DNA of 10,233 bases from Monoraphidium neglectum (taxonomy: Eukaryota; Chlorophyta; Chlorophyceae; Sphaeropleales; Selenastraceae), in contig NW_014013186.1 of the NCBI RefSeq assembly GCF_000611645.1, positions 19,366 to 29,598 of the forward strand, read 5' to 3'. The notes beneath the pieces were generated by a model. The model was not told the DNA's origin and ran no database searches. It saw only the letters and a program-made list of their open reading frames with translations. The first letter of the stretch is position 1; the number at the start of each line of letters is the position of its first letter. Of the stretch, positions 1 through 8,130 are shown piece after piece. The translations under genes and the position numbers were made by a program.

Positions 1-870
1 GCCCTGAAACAGGGGCGGGGGAGGGCGCGGCCTGAGGGCGGGCGGCCTCAGGCGGCTGCCTCGCAGTGGCCACGATTGGCAGTGGCACCCGTGACTAAGG
101 GGCGCGCGCGTGCGACCCCAAAGGAGGGCGCTGCGGGCCGGCCAGGCCGGGGCGCGCGCGTCTTGTTTTCTGCCGGACACACGATGGGTTGAGAACCACA
201 CTTTGATGAGCCGTGACGTAGAGCCGTTATGCCGTTATCGCAGCTATCTGCTGCGCGCACTTGGGGGCTGCTGTGGCCCCACCAATGATTATGGACGCGT
301 GACACCCGGGTTGGTAGAAGCGCATGTGGCACCCCTGAGCCGCTAGGCTGTCTCTGCACCCCACGTGAAGCCTGGGCTGCGCAGGCGCGCCCGCCACACA
401 TATTTCAATCGAGAGCGGTCAGTTGCATGGCGTGCTGTATTGCTTGTGTGAGAAACATTGCTTTCGCCTTTGATTCATGTAACACAACCCTCACCACCTC
501 AAGGTCTGCCGCGCACATCGCTTGGACTTGCGGGCGATATGCTACATGAGGGTTACCAAACGCCACTCCAGCAGTCAGCATAGCCCAAGGGAAAGCAGAG
601 GGTCCAGCAGCGGCAGAGGCAGACGAGGGCAAGCAATACAAGGTCCAGAATTTTGCGTCGCGCGAGGCATGAATCCAACAAAGCGTTCAAGTGCGGAGGC
701 CAGTGCGCCCCATACACACGCCCAGGCGGTGCTGGACAGCACACAAAGCTTTGCTGCTCAATATCAGGATGCAACCAGAAGTTGACCACCTGAATCCAGG
801 AACCCAGCTGCGCTCTGCCTGGCGCCGCGGCCGCCCGTGCACCTTGCAGACTCGGGATCCTCATGGAATC
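1..870. other. Stretch without a supportable gene
   Basis: No domain, motif or multi-exon model could be supported here. Open frames exist on both strands, but they lack the strong G/C third-position bias of the real exons further right, and none joins across matching splice phases. A frame on the minus strand between about 573 and 405 reads fairly protein-like, but it uses many A/T-ending codons and has no visible partner exon. On the minus strand, bases 20-5 form a pyrimidine-rich acceptor-like site ending TTTCAG, so a neighbouring gene off the left edge may have an exon starting at bases 4-1. A TGTAA at 479-483 could be a plus-strand poly(A) signal from such a neighbour. Confidence 0.5.
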
Positions 871-875
871 TTACA
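871..875 (-). terminator. Candidate poly(A) signal TGTAA for the small Cys-cluster gene
   Basis: The minus strand reads TGTAA here, the green-algal poly(A) signal. It is the first TGTAA I find downstream of the stop codon at 1513-1511, giving a 3' UTR of about 640 bases, which is long but usual for green algae. Pentamers occur often by chance, so the assignment rests on order and distance only. Confidence 0.4.
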
Positions 876-1345
876 ATGTGCGCAGACGTACAGTACGCAC
901 GCCAAGGCACTCCGGTGGTTGACTGCACACCTGCTCAGACGTGCGTTTGAGTTATCCAGAAAGACTTGCGCACATGTGTCGCACGACAAAGATTTGATAT
1001 CTTCAGGGCGGGCGGTGCACGTGCATGTGAAAATATGTGCACGTGTGGGTGTGGATGCGGCGGATGGCCGCTTGCTCACATGTGTGCGTTTGGATATGCA
1101 AGTGTCGAGTCAAGTGCAGAGCGTCAATGCATGGATGCAAAAGTTGGTAGCAGCCGTGGCGGGTATGCATAGCTTGTCAGTTGCTGTGTTGGATAAAATG
1201 TTGAATGCACAAGGCCGCACGCATTGGCGCGCCAGCTGGTGTGACAAGGGGCGGCAGTGCCGAACGCCTCTGGAAAGTGGTCCTGGGATCATCAGAACGC
1301 ATCCAACACGCAATTCACTGAAGAAACTTCAGCGTAGACCACGGC

Positions 1346-1371
1346 CCTGTTTGCGTATATTCGCAAACGGG
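1346..1371. repeat. Inverted repeat (hairpin) in the presumed 3' UTR
   Basis: Bases 1349-1355 (GTTTGCG) and 1362-1368 (CGCAAAC) are perfect complements around a six-base A/T loop. The stem extends by two G:C pairs past one mismatch: a G:T wobble on the plus strand, C:A on the minus. It lies about 140-165 bases downstream of the stop codon of the small Cys-cluster gene, so it would be in that mRNA. It could be a stability or processing element, or chance. Confidence 0.5.
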
Positions 1372-1510
1372 CAGAGGCATGGGGCCGCGGGGGAGGAACG
1401 GCGGGTCGGCACATCCGTGATCAGGCGCTCCCAGCAGCGCATGGTTGCCGCCTTGCACCGTCCAGCTGGCAGGGCGGGGGCGAGTCGACTCTGGTCAACT
1501 CTGGTCAACC

Positions 1511-2630
1511 TTAGTCAGCCTTGTTCTCAATGAGGTTTGCCATTGACTCCGACTGCGGCAAGCTGTAGTGCCGCTCCGCCGTCGCCGCGGGTTCCACCGA
1601 GCGTTCCTTGGCCGCCAGGCGGCTGAAACAGCAGCCGAAGCAGTCGAACATCCAGCCCATGCCCTCGCCTTTGTTGTGCTCTTCATCGTTCTGCGCAGTG
1701 GTGCGGATTGCGTCGGCGAAGGGGCGCGGGAGGGGTTCGGGGGGCTGAAGCTGCCCCCAGGGAGCATGCTGGCCACAACGAGGCCCATGCACGAGATCAC
1801 TTGCGCCTTATGGGCTGCAGCCCACGGCCTGGAGCCTGTCATGCACATCCACTATTCTGCAGCGTCGCCTGCGCTGTCACATCGTCGGCCTTGCAGGCCC
1901 CGTGGTTGCGCCGAACCCCCTCGTCCGCGCATGCCGCCTAAGCGCGCTCACCGGTCTGTGGGGTGCCACAGGGTCATACTCGGGTGCTTCCACAAACAGG
2001 TTCTTGCCGCTGGTGGGGGGGGGTGAGGGGCAAGGGCAGGGGATGGGTTGACGACAGGGATGGGGATGGGAACAGGGACGGGGATGGGAATGGGAATGGG
2101 TATCGAGGGGAAGGGTTGTGAGTGTGGGGCGGAGGCGTGGGAGGGGCATTACAAGGGGCGGGGGCTGGAAGAGTGCTGTGTGTTTCGAAATGGGGGAGCA
2201 GCACACGCGCGGTATCAACTGTGAACAGGACAGACGTACCTGTTTGAAGTGCGATGCTATATTTTTTGCGTGCAAGGGTGTGCGCTCTTTCACGGAATAT
2301 GGGCACCTCAGGCGTCAGCGCAGCGCCAGAGCGCGTGCAGCAGGCGGCGCATCTGAGTCCAATTCCTTCTACCGATGCTGTTGCTCCGCGGGCCATTGCG
2401 CATTGGTACCCTCATACATGTGAACAGCCAAGCAATCCCGCCCAGGGTCGACGCGCTGTGGCGAATGAGCAGCAGTCTGCGGTGTGACAGCCGTTTTTCG
2501 GTGACACTGCAGAGAACGCTCCACACACGGTCAAAGCCCACCTGGGCGATGCTACAAGAGCAAACGACTTGGATTTGCTGAGCCCCTCAGGCTTGTCGTC
2601 CTGGACAGAGCTCGAGATTGGCGTAGACAT
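1511..2630 (-). CDS. Small unrecognised protein with a CFGCCF cysteine cluster (3 exons)
   Basis: I do not recognise the family. The model joins three exons read from high to low coordinates: 2630-2542, 2009-1952 and 1690-1511, giving 108 residues. Donors are GTGGGC and GTGAGC; acceptors follow CACCAG and GCGCAG. Phases match exactly: two bases plus one at the first junction, phase 0 at the second. The start chosen is the first in-frame ATG, which sits in a textbook context (GCCACCATG). The frame stays open upstream to a TGA at 2759-2757 but holds no earlier ATG, so an extra upstream exon cannot be excluded. Residues 1-30 are Ser/Lys-rich and residues 31-49 are Pro-rich (GKNLFVEAPEYDPV). Residues 50-59 are acidic, followed by hydrophobic GWMFDCFGCCF at 61-71 with Cys 66, 69 and 70. 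The C-terminus is polar. No signal peptide or full membrane span is seen. The Cys cluster beside aromatic residues could be a lipid-modification (palmitoylation) site or a metal/thiol site; that is inference. Confidence 0.72.
2011..2120. repeat. G-rich degenerate minisatellite in intron 1 of the Cys-cluster gene
   Basis: The plus strand carries many G-runs of three to nine bases, with irregular units such as GGGGATGGGAA, GGGAATGGGAAT and GGGACGGGGAT. Read in the sense of the minus-strand gene this is a C/T-rich tract of about 100 bases that ends at the acceptor CACCAG just before the exon starting at 2009. It is therefore an unusually long pyrimidine tract for that splice site. The plus (template) strand has enough clustered G-runs to form G-quadruplexes. 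Confidence 0.75.
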
Positions 2631-2775
2631 GGTGGCGTCGGGGAACCAGTTCAAACTTCGCAAAGAATTGATTTGATCCCCTTGAAAGTGGACATCACTC
2701 AGGACGGGCAGGTTCACTTTGCTTGCAGGTGGCTGACTCACATGCTGCAGTTTGCATCAGGCTCTGTGACAAGCT

Positions 2776-2785
2776 CTTTTAATTA
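2776..2785 (-). promoter_or_regulatory. Weak TATA-like element upstream of the Cys-cluster gene
   Basis: The minus strand reads TAATTAAAAG here, about 145 bases upstream of the chosen ATG at 2630. It is the most TATA-like A/T-rich stretch before that gene and would give a 5' leader of roughly 115 bases. It departs from the TATAAA consensus, so the call is weak. Confidence 0.25.
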
Positions 2786-3155
2786 GAGTTGTGGAGATGT
2801 TCGCTTTTTCGTGCGCCCATGACATGAGTGGTTGTGAGGAGCAAGTCAATCGCATCGACCGTATGTTTGACCGCTGTTGACCTCCCCTGCAGGACTTGCT
2901 TGCGTATCAAATCCATTAGCCACTGCGGATGCGACGCTCTGCCCTTGGATGGACTTTCTATTCATTCCCGCAGCTGAACTTGCTTAGCCCCTCACTGCCA
3001 TCAGCAAGACCACGATTGTGCTGCTCATCATGTCCCTTGGCGCATCCATACCTTCATGGGTTGGGGCGTCACGAGCTACAACACACCCTGTGCATGTTTG
3101 AAGGGTAGCACCATTTGCAACACTGCATCAGCGTTAGTTTCTTTTAGTTTTGCAA

Positions 3156-3189
3156 TGACACAGTTGCAATATGCAGTGACGCAGTTGCA
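3156..3189 (+). repeat. Two-copy direct repeat, 21-base period
   Basis: The 13-mers TGACACAGTTGCA (3156-3168) and TGACGCAGTTGCA (3177-3189) differ by one base and start 21 bases apart, that is two helical turns. The TGAC cores resemble bZIP half-sites. No gene covers them; a regulatory role is inference only. Confidence 0.5.
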
Positions 3190-3860
3190 GTTCAGGGAAT
3201 CCTGCAAGCCAGAGTGGTTGATCCCGGACGGGGAGGCGATGCAGAGTCGGTGGGACCACGGTGGACAGGGGTCATGACACACAGGTTGTCACCGTGATGC
3301 CGCCTATCAAGAATTAGCTGTGCTTCCACAAATGCTGACAGTTCCTGGTGTTCGCACGTGCAGGCAAATGCCCACACAGCAGACCCTTGCAGCTGGGCCC
3401 CACAACTCTGCTCTGTCCTGGGGCACTCCGACAAGCGCAACATGCTGTGACATGAGAAAGCTGCATTGCCCAACTGGTAACTCGCTATACGGTATGCAAG
3501 TTTTTCATGGAAGTGTGAGCAATGGCCTTGCCATGTGCTGCTGCGAGCCGCCAGCTGCGGCTACCAGGCTGCAGCACTGCGCGTTGGTGGTGTGCTGCGT
3601 GCCGTGGCCCGCAGGTGTTCTCTCCTGCAGCCACCAGCCAGTGTATTACAGTGCTATTTTGACCCGGCACGCGCCCCCCCCCCGACCTAGAAAGGAAAGC
3701 TGCTGCACCCAGCCTGTGTGCGCTCGTGCACCGCCCTAGCGCGACTGCGCAGCTGCTGGCAAGGAAGCTGCATGCCTGCGGGCTGGCCTCGGCAGAGCTT
3801 TGCACAGCCAAGGGCGCGCAGCGCCCACCAAATGTGTGGTGTGCTGCGGCAGGCGCACAA

Positions 3861-3869
3861 TATAAATAG
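3861..3869 (+). promoter_or_regulatory. TATA box of the Ala-rich helical protein gene
   Basis: The sequence TATAAATAG is a near-perfect TATA box. It predicts transcription starting about 25-30 bases downstream, near CATTCAGC at 3885-3892, which resembles an initiator. The 5' leader would then be about 80 bases to the ATG at 3969. It is the only clear TATA box in the window that is correctly placed before a gene; the genes at 8130 and 8392 appear to be TATA-less. Confidence 0.75.
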
Positions 3870-3968
3870 TCATTGTCCATCGGACATTCAGCCTGTACGT
3901 AGCTCCATCAAACATCAGCTTCGGACTCTGCGTCTCAGATCAACCTCGCCACGAGCTCGCAGCTCAGA

Positions 3969-5352
3969 ATGCCACCCAAGGGCGTGGAGAAGCACAAGGG
4001 ACCTGCTAAGCAACTCACAGCGCAAGGTACGTATGTGCCGAGGCCCCTGAGACGTCGTCGTGTTGTTGCGGGATGATGATGCCGCCGTTCGAAAGCTCGT
4101 ACCCATCAATACTATTTTACAGCGTCCAGAGGATGGTAGGGACGTCCTAGGTTACACGTCTGAAGTCACGGTGCCCAGCTGCGCGGGACACGTCCTTCGC
4201 CTGCGGCGTCGGGCCCGTTTGCAGGCGCAGGCGGCACGACCATGACGCTGGAAGCGCTCAAGGCACAGATTGAGCAGGCTGTCAGTAACCTGGCCACCAA
4301 GATGGAGCAGGGCAACCGAGAAACAAACCGCGCGTGAGCGTGCTGGTTCGCCTTCGAACGTACGGTAGCAGTGCAGCAGCGCAGACGCCTCGAGTGCTGG
4401 TCTGCCTGCAACATGCTGACAAGCGGTGTGTCTGGCGCCCCACGCATGCCACGCGCATGAACCCCGCTGCACGGCTATGAAAGAAGGATGACGAAGCATC
4501 AGGTCCTGATTGCAGTGCAGGCTGGTCAAAGATTATTCAGCGACATTACCGCCTGCGCCATGAAAGCGAGCGATATGCATGCCCGTGTATGTGTGCGACG
4601 CATGCATCCATGCACGCGGCACGCCCGCCCTACCAACCCACCGCCGCGCCGCATGCAGGTTCAAGGCGCAGGCCGGCACTCTTGAGAAGATGGCCGGGCA
4701 GCACTATGAAGCCACCGTGGCGGCGCAGCAGGCGGCGGCGGACAGCATGCAGGTCGCGGGGGACGCCCATGCGCAGGCCCTAGGGGAGGTGCGCTAACAC
4801 CCATCCGCGCCGCATGGGTATCGGATGCAGCCGGCATCGCCATGCCGCTCGGCTGCAGCTTGCGAGACCATGGCCGGTGCATGCCCCTGCGCTAGCGGCA
4901 TCTGGTGTGTGCATGCAGCCATACGTGCGGCCGGTGTGGTGCACGTATGCCACTATGCCACTGGTTTTTTTGCTGCCGGGCGCAGCCTGCCGTATCCTGC
5001 GGTGACGCCCGCCGGGCTGCCCGCAGCGCCCGCAGCACCGCAAGCGCAGGCACCCACATGTTGCTGTCAGACAAGCCGTGCTCCACCAGCGCGCGCCCCG
5101 ATGCCCTGGTGATGAGCTGCCTGCCGCCGCGCCCACACGCAGGTCGCCTCTGCGGGCAAGCGCCTCGCGGGCGGCCTGCAGGCCAGCAGCAAGTCGACCC
5201 TGGCCGCGGCCCAAGCGGTGGCGTCACAGGTGGCACGAGACGCGGGCCAGCTTGCGGCGCAGCACGGCATCAGGGCGGGCGGTGCGGGCGGGGGCGGGGG
5301 CGGCCCGGCGGCGGGCGCGCCTGGCGGCGGCCGGGGGCGGGGAGGGGGTTAG
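3969..5352 (+). CDS. Unrecognised Ala/Gln-rich helical protein with Gly-rich tail (4 exons)
   Basis: I do not recognise the family. The model joins exons 3969-4026, 4225-4333, 4659-4788 and 5143-5352, giving 168 residues. Donors are GTACGT, GTGAGC and GTGCGC; acceptors end TTTGCAG, ATGCAG and ACGCAG. Phases agree at each junction (1, 2, 0). Using the AG six bases later for exon 2 would drop two residues without changing frame. The start is the first ATG after the TATA box. Residues 1-19 are Lys-rich (MPPKGVEKHKGPAKQ). Residues 26-140 are almost continuously helix-forming, rich in Ala and Gln with spaced charges, and lack Cys and Pro, as in coiled-coil, LEA-like or phasin/apolipoprotein-like amphipathic proteins. 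From about residue 143 the chain is Gly/Ala/Pro/Arg, ending in an RGRGGG-type tail. No signal peptide or membrane span is seen, so a soluble cytosolic or nuclear protein that self-associates or coats a surface is a reasonable guess. It converges on the rhodanese gene to its right. Confidence 0.75.
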
Positions 5353-5518
5353 TCTGGGCGGTGCGTGCTGCATGGCTGACCACTGGTCGGCCCCTGGCAG
5401 GGGGTGGGGGTGCGGTAACATGGTGCAAGCAATCCCGTGTAGGGGCAAGGGGCTCGTACCCCGACAGGCAGATGGCGGGGAGAAGTTGTGCAGACGGGCG
5501 AGGGCCGCTAGCGTTTTG

Positions 5519-5523
5519 TGTAA
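5519..5523 (+). terminator. Poly(A) signal TGTAA of the Ala-rich protein gene
   Basis: TGTAA lies 167 bases after the stop codon at 5350-5352 and follows a T-rich run (GCGTTTTG). It is the first plus-strand TGTAA after the stop. Position and sequence fit the green-algal poly(A) signal well. Confidence 0.65.
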
Positions 5524-5651
5524 ATGCGGGCGAGTGCCGCCTGGTGGAGGTGCGGCGTGCGCCGGCCTGTTCCTGGCCTGGCGGGCGTGGGTGCAGGGGT
5601 TTGAGGGGGGCGAGCATGCAGCTAGCAGCTTACTGCTAAGAAACGACAACG

Positions 5652-5656
5652 TTACA
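5652..5656 (-). terminator. Poly(A) signal TGTAA of the rhodanese gene
   Basis: The minus strand reads TGTAA here, about 195 bases after the stop codon (5854-5852) of the rhodanese gene. With the plus-strand TGTAA at 5519-5523 it forms a tail-to-tail pair. Cleavage normally falls 10-20 bases beyond the signal, so about 100 bases separate the two transcript ends. Confidence 0.65.
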
Positions 5657-5851
5657 AAATAAGCTTTCTCAAGGTCCACTCTCACAAAAATTCGCTCAAA
5701 CTTAGGTGTGATTTGCCAGCGTAAGCATACAGCACAAGCGGGTCGTTGCGACTCAGCTCACATCTCTCGCCCCCTCCCGTTCAGCAGCGAAAGCCCGCGC
5801 GCGCTTCCGTCAAAAAGCCGCGGCGCACCGCACCGCGTCACGCCCCCAGCT

Positions 5852-6517
5852 TCACCGCCGCCGCGCGAACCCGAGCTCGGGCAGCCCCCACTGCTTCCCG
5901 CTGCCGCTGTCGCCGTCCTCCTCCTCCTGGGCGCCGTCGGACAGGGGGAGGCCGTCGGAGCCCCACTGGGCGATGCCGCCCTTGACGTAGGAGATCTTTG
6001 AGTAACCGGCCTTGCGCAGGAAGTAGGCGGCCTGAGGGGTTGACCAGCGTGAGTCGCAGAAGTCGAGAAACTTCAAAATTGCTCGGATTTACAACGAGTA
6101 TATGGCATAACGTGCAACAGACCGGGGGCGAGCAGGGCAGCAAGGGAAAGGGGGGATGAGCGGGCACGGGTCATGGCTGCGGCGAGGGCGCCCGCTGCAC
6201 CCAGCGGCGCCGCCGAGGAGCGGGCGCCGCGCAAGCACAATGCTGGGGTGTCCCATCCAAGCGGCAAGGGGGTTGGGGGCGGGCGAGTGGGGAGGCGTCT
6301 TGCGCCCGCATCAGGCCACGGCGGGGCCGCATGGCGCGGCGCGCCGCACCTTGAGGGATCGTGACTGGAAGCCGTACATGGTGCCTGACTTGTTCTCCAG
6401 GCTGCCCCCGTTCTCACACAGCAGGATGACCTCCCTGCCTGCAGTGGTGACGTGTGTATGTGTTGGGGGGAGGAGGGCGCGCGTTTGTTGGAGAGTGTGT
6501 GGACGTGTTTCCCTGCA

Positions 6518-6563
<46 letters not shown>

Positions 6564-8130
6564 CGCTGTAGGTGTGAGCACTGCGACCGCATCATGCATG
6601 CGTTCGCAATTGTGTGTGTATCTCTGTGTGGATATGCATCGGAGGCATATGTGCAAGCACATTGAAGGGGATGAGCACATGTGCTTGCAAGCATGCATGC
6701 CCGCATGCAATGAAACTTGAAAAAGGAAAATGACACTGGATGCGTTCTGATTCGGATGCTCTCTGATGATGATGACAACGCAGCGTGCCATGCAGCCCAA
6801 GCCTGAAATGTGCAACAGCAGCCGCGGGATCTGGAAGCTGGGCCAGCCGCAAATTGGGGTGCGCATTGCTCACATTAGAGGTGACGGCTGGCCCCCCTTT
6901 TCCCCCCGAACGCCGCTCACCCTTGGGGATGGCCTCGGCCGCCTGCTGCGTAAACTCTGTGTTAAGCTGGGTCCCGTAGATCCCGAAGAACCCGAACCCC
7001 AGGCGGCGGATGATGGCCGCTGGGCTCCAGCCCTGGATCGGAATGTAGAGGGGCACGGAGATCGCGCCCTCTGGGTGGAGGGCGTCGTACTTCATGCCAA
7101 GGCGGACGTCCACCAGAACAGCGCTGCATGGGAAGGGGGCGGGGGTATGTGCATCCGTCAGCACTGTATGAGGTATGGGCAGGAATGTGTGCATCATGTC
7201 AGCACGCACTGCATGAGGAAGGGGCACGAGAGTGTGCGTTGTGTAAGCATACGCGTGGGGCTGTGCCTGCATGTTGATGGGCATAGGGCAAGTGCATGCA
7301 AGGGGAAGGCACTGCTTGCTCTGGGGAGACGGCGCCGCTTTGCGCCTGTTACCTCTTGCGCTTGCCGTAGGCGGCCGCAGGGGAGACGCTGGGCACGCCG
7401 CCGCTCGCCACAAGGTCGCGGTACACGGTCTGGGAAGCGGGGCGATGGGGGCCCGAAAGGGAGCGGACAGCCATGCGTCTTGCAGACAACAGTCAAAAGT
7501 TTCGACGCGGGGTGGTTGTGCCAACACTACCCAAGCCGATTTCCACCGACAATGACTGCCGCTGGTGCGGCGCGGCCGCCTGTGTGCTGCTCGCTCTGAC
7601 CCGGCTGCGGTGCCTGAAATGCAAGGCTGCCGGTTCTGAGCGCCCATGTGATGTCGCACCTGCCAGTCCGCATCCTCCTTGAAGCTGCTCTTGAAGATCG
7701 GCGCCAGCCCAAACGTGCCCACGAACGACACCGCTGACGCACCGATAGCCCAATAGGCAATCTAGCGATGACGGGCACACCCCGGTGGTTGCGACAACGC
7801 AGGATCAGCATCGCGACGAGGCGCAGCCGGCCCGGCAGGCGCACGAGTGGATCAGGATGCAACGAGGCAGGATGCAGGGGGGTCCACAGGGCCGGCAGCT
7901 GGTTGGCACGTGAAAATAAAGCAGGTACACAGGGCTCGGCGGCATCTTGTTTGCTTGGCACAAGCTGTGCGGCCCACCGTGGTCCCGTCAACGCCGTCCA
8001 CCGGAGTCGCTGCCGCACAAGTGGACCGTGCCGCGCGACGCAGGCGCGGGGCGGCCACTGGCACAGCTACAGAGCGAGCACGAGGCTTCGCTGACTGAAC
8101 ATTACGCTGCGCCCTCGAGTGGAGCTGCAT
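5852..8130 (-). CDS. Plastid rhodanese-domain protein, STR14 type (6 exons)
   Basis: A rhodanese-fold protein, probably plastid-located; the family moves sulfane sulfur through an active-site Cys, but the true substrate of this type is unknown. Exons, high to low: 8130-7978, 7761-7660, 7429-7353, 7123-6921, 6438-6350, 6031-5852, giving 267 residues with matching phases throughout. Residues 1-51 are rich in Arg, Ala and Ser with almost no acidic residues, like a chloroplast transit peptide. Residues 52-74 (AYWAIGASAVSFVG...) can form one membrane helix. The rhodanese domain covers about 86-240: VLVDVR at 113-118, HPEGAISVPLY from 127, RRLGFGFFGIYG, then LLCENGG with candidate catalytic Cys186, SRSL, and KGGIAQWGSDGLP at 225-237. 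The block RRLGF.FFGI and the long loop between the Cys and SRSL are, from memory, hallmarks of Arabidopsis STR14 rather than of the short-loop rhodaneses. The acidic stretch near 240-250 and the Arg tail are not family features. Exon 1 is the least certain exon; it has the first ATG and a phase-0 GTGGGC donor. Confidence 0.88.
6514..6566. repeat. (GT)n-(GC)n microsatellite in rhodanese intron 4
   Basis: Bases 6523-6555 are an unbroken GT repeat of about 16 units, followed directly by GC repeats to 6566. Purine and pyrimidine alternate without break from 6514 to 6566. This is the classic composition for left-handed Z-DNA. It lies in the 482-base intron between the fourth and fifth exons, where the transcript carries (AC)n. 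Confidence 0.9.
7149..7232. repeat. Two-copy degenerate tandem repeat in rhodanese intron 3
   Basis: Two adjacent units of about 40-44 bases begin at 7149 and 7189 with GTGCATC and share GTCAGCAC, the block TATGAGG/CATGAGG, GGGCA and a closing AGT or TGT. A third, more decayed copy may follow from 7233. The repeat explains an open frame across this intron and is not coding in my model. Confidence 0.5.

Larger units (their letters stand above)
2631..3860. other. Gene-poor region between two divergent genes
   Basis: This 1.2 kb stretch separates the start of the minus-strand Cys-cluster gene (ATG at 2630) from the TATA box of the plus-strand Ala-rich gene. Base composition is less GC-rich than the exons. 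I found no exon with third-position G/C bias and no matching splice pairs on either strand. It holds a short 21-base-period direct repeat at 3156-3189, a C-run at 3674-3683, and presumably the upstream control regions of both genes. Confidence 0.6.

Noticed and set aside
405..641. A minus-strand open frame of 78 codons that reads fairly protein-like.
   Set aside because: It opens with TTG, not ATG, uses many A/T-ending codons unlike the real exons here, and has no splice partner. Left as undecided noncoding.
691..1533. A 280-codon open frame on the plus strand, the longest there in the left part of the window.
   Set aside because: It has no recognisable domain and mixed third-position use, and it lies antisense to the 3' UTR and last codons of the well-supported minus-strand Cys-cluster gene. 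Long chance frames are common at this GC content. Strand-specific RNA reads would decide.
1877..2396. Open frames on the minus strand rich in Pro, His, Ser and Cys across the G-rich region.
   Set aside because: They are translations of the minisatellite in intron 1. Only the end (2009-1952) is a real exon, shown by a clean acceptor, donor and matching phases.
3056..3282. Open frames of about 70 codons on both strands in the intergenic region.
   Set aside because: No third-position bias, no domain, no splice partners; they reflect the short direct repeat and chance.
4780..5685. Several GC-rich open frames on both strands overlapping the Ala-rich gene, up to 244 codons.
   Set aside because: They are shadows produced by the G/C-rich last exon and its neighbours; none shows a domain or splice partners.
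5838..5847. Whether the convergent region holds a transfer RNA or other structured RNA.
   Set aside because: I saw no cloverleaf pattern, no A-box/B-box pair and no CCA-adjacent acceptor stem here or elsewhere in the window.
5852..6076. Minus-strand frame extending the last rhodanese exon upstream with KFLDFCDSRWSTPQ.
   Set aside because: The rhodanese pattern SRSLK-AAYFLRKAGY is restored only by using the acceptor CCCCTCAG before base 6031; the upstream part is intron.
6414..6866. His-Thr repeat frames on the minus strand and Cys-Val repeat frames on the plus strand.
   Set aside because: These are translations of the GT/AC microsatellite in an intron, not proteins.
6592..7731. A continuous minus-strand open frame of 379 codons through the rhodanese region.
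   Set aside because: It starts at GTG and reads through introns 2 and 3 and into intron 4. The rhodanese-like parts inside it are separate exons bounded by GT...AG; between them the translation is low-complexity repeat.
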